NCBI GenBank assembly: GCA_963971285.1
Contig: OZ020264.1
Coordinates: 13,282,431-13,346,430 of the forward strand
Length of the DNA: 64,000 bases
Source: Astropecten irregularis
Taxonomy: Eukaryota > Echinodermata > Asteroidea > Paxillosida > Astropectinidae
Reading direction: 5' to 3'
In this document: positions 11,301 to 22,600 of the stretch, one piece after another
Layout of the letters: each line of letters starts with the position of its first letter
Position numbering within the stretch: position 1 is the stretch's first letter
Made by a program: the position numbers and the translations under genes
The notes under the pieces: generated by a model
Seen by the model: only the letters and a program-made list of their open reading frames with translations
Databases searched by the model: none
Told to the model about the DNA's origin: nothing

Positions 11301-14300
11301 CAACATACATGACCCAACAATTTACAAAAATAGGATTGGAAATTATAATTTGACTATACATAATTATTTGTTTACAACATCTTTCCCGAAAGTTACAATT
11401 ACCAGGATTTAATAATTTCATGTACAACGTGTGTCATAATTGTTACTTAGCATTATATATGCATACTGTACATATGTCCGTTACACAGCACTATTTAATA
11501 TTATCATAACACAATGAACCTTTTAATATGCAAATTACTGCCATTGACAGCTGGGTAAGGTCACAGCTACCAAGGTCAATGTTAAACTATTGATGTAAAC
11601 AAGTACAGATAAATAATATGCAGGCATGTACACTGTATCCATTGTACATGTTGATGTATACATTGTACATACATGCTTTTATACACAGTACACATACAGT
11701 GTAATGTATGATCATATTATTTGAATTGAGGCATAAATAATGAAATGTGACTGTGAGGATGGTACATCATGTACATACATGTACACAGTACATCAGGGTA
11801 TCAGTGTGCTGCATAATGCAATTTAATGCATACAGAAATACATGCAAGCTTACATGACTAGAATTAGACAGTGCCCATAATGTACAGGGGCCAATTTCAT
11901 GGCGCTGCTAAGCACAACAATTTGCTTAGCACAAAAATGTCTTGCCCAATAAAACAAACCACCATTAAAAATATCATTTGATATTCATGATCAGCGAACA
12001 ACAGCCAAAGAGCAATCACAAGCGATACACAACACATGGAAATTTGGTTGTTAACCCTGTTTTTATTAAGACAGAAATGTCATGCTTAGCAAATTTGTGT
12101 GCTAAGCAGCGCAGTGAAATTGACCCGTCAGCCTGTATATGTATGGCTTCTACCACACGTCCACTGCACATGAACACCAAAGTCCCATATGTTCATGTAC
12201 ATACAATGTATACATCCCAATCCAGTTAAATATTAAATTCACCAGTCCTACACACGTTTCCATTTCATTTTTATTTAATAATAAGCCTGCATGATCTATA
12301 CAAACTGTCAACCCTCAAACTTATGTAAATTTTATCTGTGCTGAATTTGTGCTCATTCAAGCGTGACAGTAAGTTGATATCTATGCAATGCACTGCACAA
12401 TAGCAGCGTGCATACGGTGAATATCTACCAACTGAACTGACCAAGCGTTGGCAGTGGCAGCATGGCCTACGTGTCTGCGTCTATAGAGACGAAGTCTGTA
12501 CACAGTACCCACCCAGTTGACAAATGATCACATGACTATAGTGAGTAATACATTCATGACATGTAGGCCTATAGACCTATATAATGTAGATTGATTTATT
12601 CCATTGCACTGGTTTGATAACAGGATTTGACCAGAGGATGTCTGAACCTTCATCATTTTAGCTCCAGTTCACTGCATTTTATGTCTACCCTCACAAATTA
12701 TGATGAGTGTACCATTAAAGTACAGCGTTGTACCATTGTACAAGTACTACAAGTACTATACATGAAGTACGGGGGTACATGTACATAATTATAGTATGCA
12801 CATTGCACAATAGTGTACATGCTGTTTGTGTACAAGGTCCTTAGGGACAAAAGTTAATTCTTAAAGGGATCGTACAGAACTGGGTTTTGCGACAAAACCG
12901 TTGCTGACAGTGAAAGCACATTATGTAATCCATCATATACCTTAACTGACAAACCTGTAGAAGTTTGAGGTCAATCAGCCATCTAGGTCACGAGAAAATA
13001 GTGAAAACCCGTGTGAAGAGAAATGTACACATTTCAACGAATGAATAAAACGCTTCGAAGCGATTTATTCCAATCGGAAAATAGTTTCATTTCTTTCTCA
13101 ACGAATATGGCATTTCAGACAAAAACATTTCATGGGATGTTTTCTCCTATCATCACCATTATACTGTGTAAGTTTTATGTGAATCTATGATCATGAAGTG
13201 TATTTTGTCTTACCAATTCTGTACCACCCCTTTAAACACATACATGTGAGATACATGTAGAATTTATTCCTATTTCCATACAACAGGCCTGGAATTTGGT
13301 TCTGAAGGGGCAAGGCCACTTTTCCATTGCAAGGGGCACTTCAACTGGAAAATCATAATGTCTATGGAAACATTTGAAGGGGCACCAAGGCCAAGATTAG
13401 AACCAGGGTAACGAAGGCCATGGTCTCTGTGGCTTCCGTTAAATTCCAGGCTTGCTACAATGTCAATCTTCATTTTATGGAACTCATTTTTCCCCTGCTT
13501 CTTTTTCATGTTTTCTTTTTTCTAGTCCAGCATGAACAAGTCTGTGAATTTGTGAATTGTGGAATCTGTGCATTATCTGACACTCAGACATAAGTGGGTT
13601 TTAGATTTAAATGGCAACGTTATTTATGAATGTAATATTCTTACAACATGTACAGCCTATACTAGGTAACATTTCCTTGAATTACACTGTGAATTGGGAT
13701 TGAATGTACATGTAATGACTGAATGAAGCATCATGAAAATGACTGCTCTTTAAAAATAATACAGCAACAGTAAGTAGGCCTACATAGGAAAGGATGAAAG
13801 TTGCACATGTATGTAGTATTAATGCTTCTTCTTAATTTTCATGACATGTTTGAAGCTGTGTAGCACCTACCCATATAAAGTAATGTATACAACATGTTTA
13901 CAAATTAACAAAAAGCAAAAAACTCACACAAATTCAAATCCTACAACAACATTACAGCTGGCTTAATACATGTAAACAAACTTGAGGAAAAGTAGTTTTC
14001 ACTTAAACTACATAAAAAAACTCCCAATAATACTAGGCCTCAAACAATTCAAACTTACAAGTTACAATAATACCTTGTGGTTTAGCCTGTCTAAAAACAG
14101 AATATAGAAGGGGAAAATGCTGAATACTAATTTAATTTAAAAACTGAATTTTGATTAAGAAGAAAGGTGATATTGTAGTTCAGGCCACATAAGCATTTAA
14201 TGGCTATTGGCCAAGCATTTCACCTGTGAAAAAATACATCTTTGTTACTGTTTTACCCCATAATTTCCCTAAAAAATCAAGGCCCCGCCCACTTTCCACA

Positions 14301-15497
14301 AATTTAACCTTGTTCAGAGCACCATCACCAACTTATTTAGGTGAGTCTAAAGGCTACTTTACAAAAGTAGTTTTTATTTCCTCACATGAATAAGTGGCCT
14401 TAACTACACTATTCATCACTAAAACAAACATGACAAACAAACAAAATATTTAGAACGATGAAGACAAAACTTCTCCCTTTAATTATATATAGCCCAGTGT
14501 TTTATGACTCATACTTTGCTCTGTGTCAAGTTTAACTAAAGAAGATTCTTCCAAATCCATGTCTTGAAACTTTAAAAAGCAAATTAAATTAGGGCCTTAT
14601 TTATGTTATGACTACAGATTAAGCGGGGATTGTAGCTTTACGGGTCCTAAAACTATAAAGGAAAGGAAACTTCTTTTTGAAAAGTAACTTACCTACATAT
14701 ACTTTGTTGGTCTTCTCCTCTATATTACCAAGGTTAATTTTTTGGAAAGAGGGCAGGGCTTTGATTTTTGAGGGAAATTATGGGGTAAAAACGGTAACCA
14801 AGATTGTAACATTTCACCGCCGCACGGACGGCCGCAGACGAGAATAGTCTGGTTTCCACTCTGACATTTTGAGGACTCTTGGTCTGTTGGGTCTGGGCAC
14901 TAGACTAACCAGACCAGACAAAATGGCCTCACGCGATCAGACGGTCTGTTTTAAAGTTTACAAGAAGTGCGTAAGAAAATTGAATTTTAACCCTGAAATG
15001 TTTAACAAATTTCTTCAATGTAGGCTTTTAAGGACCAAGGAACATTTGCTGAAAGTCAAAAGTATCATTTTTGAGGAGTAGAAGTTAGTTCAGAGCCAAA
15101 AAAATCAATGTGTTTTGGGATCCCGTTAACCCACAATCGCCGATTAAGCATTGCTCAGAGAGCAATGTCAACAAATGAAAGTACAATTAGGCTTATTGAG
15201 CAGCACACGTACCTTGGCAGCGTAGAAACCATCCTGAACCACGGGGGATAACGGAGCGCTCTTCGGTCGACCTCTGATGAAATTCCCGTTGTTGGCGCCA
15301 CCAGTAGCAGTACCACTGTTCACGTTAGTCAATGGCAATGTATTTGGAGCTGCCAAGGGTTTATTGTCGTCCAGAAGATTACTATCTGCGTTGTTACTAA
15401 GTGACAAAGTGCCACCATGAAACGACACTTCTGGCATTGAACTATCGTCAAGATTGTCTTCAATGCTGTTACCGTTTGGCTGCCGGTTATCGGTCAT
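8307..15497 (-). CDS. TPRG1L: Tumor protein p63-regulated gene 1-like protein (Mover-like)
   Basis: Five exons: 15213-15497, 10992-11086, 10024-10200, 9508-9664 and 8307-8510. All have GT-AG borders and consistent phases, giving 305 residues. The N-terminal ~95 residues are polar, acidic and unlike human. From residue ~96 the protein follows vertebrate TPRG1L: GVWLLTEIDHWDNEKERL, a central ERWNPF segment, and a C terminus of the NNEAKLGY type (here NQSRLGFYRERGGVSF). This is the hSac2-type domain. In vertebrates TPRG1L/Mover is a cytosolic protein on synaptic vesicles; the role here is inferred from homology. The start has A at -3. The gene is head-to-head with CDK11, and its introns carry several inverted-repeat elements. 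Human TPRG1L is about 272 residues, so only the N terminus is longer. Confidence 0.93.
9233..9476. mobile_element. MITE-like element, family A (copy 1)
   Basis: The ends read 'ccaatttcatagagctgct(t)aagcac' and its inverse, flanking a 240-bp body. It lies in TPRG1L intron 4. Copies 2 and 3 (11887-12126 and 32384-32640) share both ends and the interior ('gatattcat', 'acacaacac', 'tggaaattt' blocks). No coding capacity is visible. Confidence 0.8.
10713..10912. repeat. Inverted-end repeat with GAGTGACACCATG / CATGGTGTCACT
   Basis: An inverted pair GGAGTGACACCATG ... CATGGTGTCACT bounds about 200 bp in TPRG1L intron 2. The 'catggtgt(c/t)ac(t/c)gcaaac' end recurs at about 33936 and 44096. Boundaries are approximate. 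Confidence 0.4.
11887..12126. mobile_element. MITE-like element, family A (copy 2)
   Basis: This copy has the same inverted ends as the element at 9233-9476, slightly diverged ('ggcgctgctaagcac' against 'agagctgcttaagcac'). It lies between the GTACAT-rich simple sequence in TPRG1L intron 1 and the downstream intronic DNA. Confidence 0.78.
12861..13235. mobile_element. TTAA-flanked inverted-repeat element
   Basis: The left end is TTAAAGGGATCGTACAGAA and the right end is its near-inverse, TTCTGTACCACCCCTTTAA. The TTAA borders fit a piggyBac-type target site. The ~375-bp body holds no transposase. It lies in TPRG1L intron 1. Confidence 0.55.
13284..13453. mobile_element. 170-bp element with CAGGCCTGGAATTT ends
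   Basis: The left end CAGGCCTGGAATTTGG and right end 'aaattccaggcttg' are inverted. The centre has further mirrored 'aaggggca' words. It is a compact hairpin-type MITE inside TPRG1L intron 1. Confidence 0.55.
14241..14801. mobile_element. 560-bp element with ~45-bp inverted termini
   Basis: The left terminus contains TTTTACCCCATAATTTCCCT followed by a 'aaaaatcaaggccc' block. The right terminus at about 14750-14801 is its reverse complement with few changes. The ~470-bp interior has no open frame. It lies in TPRG1L intron 1. Confidence 0.65.
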
Positions 15498-16603
15498 TTT
15501 GGAAGTAAAACTGTGTTTTTCTTTTCGCAGAATGTAAGCAGGCGATTACAGTTTTTGACGGTATTTTTTGAAGTCTGGTACCTAGATTCATTTGTACGTA
15601 TTTCATTATGCTGGTAATTAGTCGGGCACTAACGTAAATCCGTACGGCTGTTTCATGATTCTCATAACTCAGAATTAGTGGAAAAATGAGGCAATTTCAT
15701 TGTAAAATCAAAGTTATAATGAACAGTTAAGCCATATAAATTTAAAAAACAAAAATATTAAATCAGAATTCGAAAAAGAGTTTAATAAGCACGAGCGTGG
15801 CCACTTGCTTAAATGATCAACTATTCATGAAACAGTCAAACAAATTAATCCAACGGTTTTTGCTACCGTAGAGGGAGCTCTTCATGATCTGAGCATGCAG
15901 CCATTCGATTGACCACGCACAAGTCAGTGCTCTGTGACAAAAAGGTATGAAATAAATCGTTTTTATTCCGATTTCATACTAGTATTGAAGATGTTTCACT
16001 TTGCATTTCCTAGCAGCCTGTGCTATTGCAGATACTACAGTGTTGTCGATTCAAACAATTTAAGGTCGATCGCTTGTTAAACATTTTCAGAAAGTACACG
16101 ACTTTCGTTGAAGTTTCTGTTGTTAACTAGGCCTAACTAACGTTATTCACTGTTACTGTACTGTGCTACATGTAGCTGAGTGAGTTACACTCTTTTCAAT
16201 ATTTTCACAGTTTCAGACTTTGTTGGTACGATGACTTGTTGGTGGCTGTGTGTAGACTGCAATGTGTACACATTCTGTTTCCAACTTTTAAAGTGTGCCC
16301 TGGACACGTGTAGGCCTATGTAGCGTAGACCTATGGCTATGTACAGTATATTTTTGTGGCAACCATGACAATTGACATACAAGTTGTAATAACTAATATC
16401 AGCATTACTAGGCTTTACAACGCTTAGTCATTATCATTAAGTCATTATGGGTGAATCACAATCACTAACCATGCTAACTGCACCCTGTTATTGAGAATGT
16501 TGCGGCATTGGATTAATTTTGTTGTTTACATTTTGTTGTAAAACATTTTAATAAAGGCCGTAAAATGTTGTCATTGCAAACAGAGCAAGTGTGTCTCTTG
16601 AGA
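15498..16603. promoter_or_regulatory. Shared upstream region of TPRG1L and CDK11
   Basis: The initiation codons of TPRG1L (minus) and CDK11 (plus) are 1.1 kb apart and point away from each other. This interval must hold both 5' UTRs and promoters, possibly as one bidirectional promoter. No TATA box or CpG-dense core is obvious. An in-frame ATG at 16565 could add 13 residues to CDK11. Confidence 0.5.
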
Positions 16604-19600
16604 ATGTCGAGCTCAGACCAAAGGAGCCAAGAAGACGAACAGCATCACAAGAAGAGACGGAAAGACGATGAGAAGGACTCTTGGCACGTCAAGTCACTCG
16701 AAGAGATCCTTGAAGAGAAACGACAGCGGAAGGAACGAGAAGAACGGAAGCAGGTTGGAAGAAAATGAGTTTCAAATGTCTGTTCATATTTTCTTCATCT
16801 TTACTGAGCAAGCTGAAAGTGGGAGAATCAAAGCTTCTTAATAACGACTTATTTCCATTCATGTCCACGTTGCACTGTTGTGTTTTTATTTTCAGAAGGA
16901 CAAAGAATCAAGTAAAGATTCTGAGCCAGTGAAGTTGAAACATCTAGAGGAAGGAGAGCTGAACCAAGAGATGAGCTCCAGAAACTCCCCACAACGATCG
17001 AGACATGCCTCATCAGGAGATGAAAGGTATAGTAACTCACCACACTGGGTGAGAAACATCTCACATAGGGGAATTACAAGTACATTTATTCACCACAACA
17101 GCCAATACCTTTCTCATCAGGAATAATTCACCACGCTGGGTGAGACACGCAGTCAATAACCACAATGGGTAAGACATGTCTCATTTGGAGTTGACAGGGT
17201 TTTTTGTACAACTTCTCCACTCTTGGCTATGCTCTCACCATTTTGAGGAGGCTGTTGTATATAATTCTCTCAAATTGTGCTTCACTCATTGATGATTTTT
17301 ATCCTTTATTTGTCAGGATGGAAGAAGATGATCTGTTGCAGATTCAACCTCCGCAGCTCGGCAAACTGAAAGGCAAAGATTCTCAAAGGAAAGAGGATAG
17401 AAAGAAGCACTCCAAGTCCAGAGACAAAGACGACAAACGCCACAAGAGACGTAAGTCTGCCAAGCCTTTAGTCCAGAGTACAAGCCTGGTTGTCTTTGGG
17501 ACTGTTTTTCAACGTCACTCATTCAATACTGAAGGATAGAGTTGCTCAACATTTTAAGCACAGATGCAAATTGTCAAATGCTTCTAGATTTAAAAATCTA
17601 TTAGAAAATAAATTTAACACTGGTTTGCTTTTGTAACATACTTGTACATTTACTGAGTCTCCTGTTTCATCTCATAGGTATCTCATCATGCTCATGTAAG
17701 AACAATATGGTAGAGAATCGGGCATTTACTCAGACTTCATTCAATCAGCTCAACTTCATCGTCTTTCTTTAGGTAAACGCTCCCACTCCAAAGACTCAAA
17801 AGATAAAAGCAGGAGTCGTGAGCGATCGCACCAGGTGAAGGATCACAGGCGTGAGGACCAAAGGCCGACTTCGGGGTTGGTGTCAAGAGACCGCTCTGGC
17901 CGGCACGGCGACTCACATCGTTACCAGGGAGACGGTGCCCGGCACCAAGATGCACGCCATGTTGAAATCGCCGGCGATTCTGGCCGGTATGTGGACACAG
18001 GGAGGCATGCGGAGTCTGGTCGGCATGGTGATGGTCGCCATAGTGGTGAGCCAGGCCGTGCATCTGAGGCAGATAGACATGGTGACTCTGATCGGTTCCG
18101 GTTCGAGCGAGAACAGTCCAGACGAGACAGGTACTGTGCCTTCTCTGTTTGTCCCTTGACTGTCTATCGTTATCCTCAACTCAAATTCATTTTCTATACC
18201 ATACACTGGTTTGATGCTTCTGACACTGCCCTGCTTCCATCGAAATCCACACTCAGATTTGAAAGATATTTGATGGATTTGACATAGAAATTATGTAAGG
18301 GAGTTAAAGTTTAATCAGGAAGAAACTTAAAGAAGAGTCGTGAAAACTTATCCGAAGTTTCCATGGTGAATAGACATTAAAACAAAACAACCTTGGTTAC
18401 CGTATCATTGGATCTGACTGCAAACTCTGATAATTCAGAGCTTTTCATGACCTTTGACCTGACCTCTTGACCCCCAGGGAGAGACTAGAACGTCAGGAAC
18501 GAGATAGACAGCGAGATTTGGCCAAACGAGGAGAGAGACTAAGGGGAGAGATGGAGAGAACACAGAGAGACCGAGATAGAGGAAGGAAACGAGAAGATGA
18601 ATACTGGAAACGAAAGGAAGGTTAGGAGGGAGGGTGTATAATCCTGTTGGGAATGGCCTGGGCGGCCTTCCAACTCCTAGATGTTATCATTGTGGACTGT
18701 TATTCACTTGCAGTGAATGACCAGACTAGTTCTCTTGAAGGACAGGCCGTTTCCCAGGCTGATGAACAAGCAAGAATAGTTCATTATCTCAGTCCTGTTG
18801 AGTTTGCTGCATTCATACTTGACTTGACTAGACTTGACATAACCAAGGTACATATCGTCCAAATAATACTGACGTTGCTGTCAATTACTTCAACTCTAAA
18901 CCCAATGGCAGGGCTAGCTTTAAACTCAGCCAGAATTATTCGTGTAGAAAAAAGGAAAATATTGTTCAGTGTCCTTTTAAAGTGAAAGGTCCACACACTG
19001 GTGAGAGTAATAATGTACATTCCAAATAACCTCGTGTAATCATCTCCGCATCACGTTGGCCTCAATAACTCTGGAATATTTAAGTTGTATTATGACTAAC
19101 GTGTAAATTGTTTTCAAGATAATTTGAGACACTGATTTGGGAGACTGGATTACGAGTTGTCGTAATTTCCAAATTCAGGGTCTTCAATGATGTAATATTT
19201 TGTCTTGTGGATTCCGTTTTACCTTTGCAGACTCAATATTAAAGTTTCATGGTGAGTATTTGCTGCTGGCAAATAGATATCATGCTAGTAGTTTTTTGAA
19301 ATTTTTATTTAGTCCTGCATGTGATGATCGCAATATTCAGAGATTACAGTTTTAAAATAAAGGCGAAAGATTTTTAATTCTGAAATGTTTTCAATTTTAA
19401 CAATCAAATAATTAACTTTTAACAGTTTGTGACAGTTTATACTTTGTATTCTTCATTGTTTTTATATGTTTTTGTCTTTAATACAGGTACCAAGCGAAGG
19501 AAATTGATGGACGTGTCAAGCTCGGAGGATTCAGATGATGATATGTCCGTGTCTCCATTAGCTTCTTCTTCGGATTCTTCAACGCCCTCACCACCTTCTT

Positions 19601-22600
19601 CAGCCTCTTCTCCAGAACATACGATGTCCTCATCACTTTCTTCGGATTCTTCTCCAGAACCAACGATGTCCTCACCACCTGCTTTGGCATCTTCTCCAGA
19701 ACCTGTCGTAACATTACCTCTTCCGCAGGGTCAATCTCCAGCTCGGGGGCATTGTCCAGCACCCCTGGACTTACCAGTTTCCCGAGGTTCGTCTCCACCA
19801 CCTATGGTGTTGTTACCAGTTCCAAAGGACGGAACTCCTGAACCAATGATGTCATCACAACATCTTCAGGTCTCATCATCATCGGCACCCATGATGCCGT
19901 CCTTGCTTCATTGTGCTCAAGCTTCAGCACCTGTGGTGTTATCACAACTTCATCAGGCCCTGTCTCCAGCACCCACACCGATGATGCCGTCTCCGTTTCT
20001 TAGTACCCGACTCCCAGCACCTATGATGTCAGTACCGTTTCCCCAGGAACAGACTCAAGTCAACATGATGTCGTTATTGCTACCTGGAGCCAGGCTCCCG
20101 GCACCCATGATGTCTTCACAGATTCTGAGTGCCCAACACCCAGCAGCAGCCGTGATGCAGTTGACACATCCTTGGGCTTCACTTCCAGTGCCCATGGTGC
20201 CGTCGCCATTTCCTCGGGTCTTAGCCCCTGAACCAAGTATATTATCATTTACTTCGACCCCAGCACCAGTGGATTTATCCGCGTTTCCCAGGGCTCGACT
20301 TCCAGCATCCCAGGTCTTTGCCACAGCTCCTCGGGCAATGTCACAGCAGGATCGATCAAATGCACCCCGAGCTCCATCACTTCCTAGGACCAAATCTCTT
20401 GCAACGGTAGTGTCATCGTTGCTTTCTCGGGCCTCAACCTCAGCACCTGTGGTTTCTTCATCTCCTCTTCAGTCTTCACCTTCAGCCCAGCAGGCCTCTC
20501 ATCATCTTCAGACTCAGTCGCCACATCATCAGCTTTCCTTGGCCTTACCCTCAGATCCTGTGTCTTCATCACTGCTTCCTCAGGCCTCATCTTCAGCACC
20601 TCAGGCCTCACCACTTTGTCGGGCTCCATCTCCACTTCCTGAGGCATCGATGTGTCCTCCTCAAACCCAGTCATCAGCAACCGTGGTGCCATTACAGCTT
20701 CCTCAGACATCAAGAGCCTCATCTCCGTCACCTAGAGTCTCCCCTCTGTCTGAGGCTCAATCTCCATCACCGCTGCCGCAGGCCTCCCCGCCACCACCTA
20801 CATCCCCGTCTTCCCCTCTTCCTGTCCGGGCCACTTCTTCATCGGCTTCATCCTTCAACCAGTACATTGAAGAGCGAGACAGGGAGTATAGCGAGCTTCT
20901 CAAACTCCCACAGATGATTAAGGAGCTCCACAATGAAAACTGCATACTTCAGAAGGAAATGACAGCCGTTCAGGAGACTCTCAAGCAGAACACCCGCCTC
21001 ACCAGCAAAATCTTCGACATGCTCCTGTCGACCTCACGACCGCAGCCTGAGCCTGAGGTGCCTGCAGGTCCACGGTTTCTTGAGGATTCCAACTATGAGA
21101 CTGTCATTATAGGCGGTGATGGATCGGTTGCTGAGATGAACCGACAGCTTTACCAGGAAAAGCTGACTCTCAGTTCCTGCAGGAAGCACTTTGTGCTGAA
21201 ACTTCTCAACTGTCTCTTCACGGAGGAAGAAATGGCTATAAGCAACGTGAATGGCGGACCTACGAGATGCGGAGCTGGCGTCATATATAAGCAACCGCTG
21301 AAGGATGAGAAGCGATACAAAGCTATCTTGATACAAGCGGGAAAGGAATTCCCGGGTGAAATGGATGGTGCCAACGTAAGAGCAATTAGAGCGGCCGTTA
21401 ATAACAAGTGCAAGAAGGTAGCCAATAAGTTGGGGCTTCGCTAATTTCTTCTCATGGAGGTACTTGTAACAGAGGGAGAGAAGTTTAGAGTTATGTGAAT
21501 TTATTGTATTAAAATGACATTGTTCTATGGTCAACTTTTTAAAAATGTGCTCTAAAAAGTTGTCACTGTAATGTTAATAATAATAGTTTGTTAACCTCTA
21601 TTTCTTAATTATTCTAAATACATGTACATGTATACCAAAAAATATGTCAGTGTTTGTGTCGGAAGGAAGGGGGAAAAATTAACCAAAGAAATTTAGGAAC
21701 AGCACTCCATTTTATTTATATTTTCACTATAAAAATGTTTATGTTTTCACTTTATTTTTGTTTAAATTAGATACCATGATTCTTAGGGCCTTGGCATTAA
21801 CCTTAAACTTTTCCCACCTTTAACAGATGAGCAATAACAAACGTTAATCAATTTGTAAGAAGTTGCACATATTTTCATGCAAAAAGACTTTATATCTTTT
21901 TTATTTCAAATTATTTTTGTTCTGAAATTTGCATTATTTTTGTAGACATGTGTGTTAAATATTGAAGGTTTATTTTGTTATGTTTAAAGTGTTGAACAAA
22001 AATAATAAATCAAAGATTAACTTAAGAAAAGTCTTTATTGTTTGTTATTGCTGTTGTGAAATTTGTCAGTATTGTCTTAAAAAAAACATTTGTTTGTGCT
22101 GAAATTTCAGGTGAGCTAGATGATGTCAAGGGTGACCTTGTCAATTTGTGTATACTCACTGTTTTTAGGACCCTTTGTTTTTCTTTAAAAATCTCTTTAA
22201 ATAAGGGGAATGTAACCAACAGCATGAACAGTAGAATAAGCCTAATTATAATTGTTGCCTGTAATTAAGGCTTGGGTGAGTGGACAGTGTCTTTTTCATA
22301 ATTTGCAAAAAATAATTATTTATGCAAACATTAATTATTCCCACTTGTTCTTAATCCCTCTAAAGCATTTCTGGCTTGTACTTTCAATATTGAATTTTGT
22401 TTATGTCACATACTGACATATATATACAATATCATTGACAAGACTACTTGAGAAGGTACAATTGCATTTCAGCGACATTGCCATCAGTGGATAAAATATG
22501 GTAGTCGTCTAAATTGTCTGACTTGCATTTGGCAGGCATGTAACTTTCCCTTGGATCAGCTGATTTCCTCCTTTTTTTCACTTCACTCTTATGCCATTGA

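Noticed and set aside
18647..18985. Plus-strand 112-codon open frame in CDK11 intron 5
   Set aside because: No domain, no splice support and no conservation that I can recognise. It looks like chance open frame in the intron.
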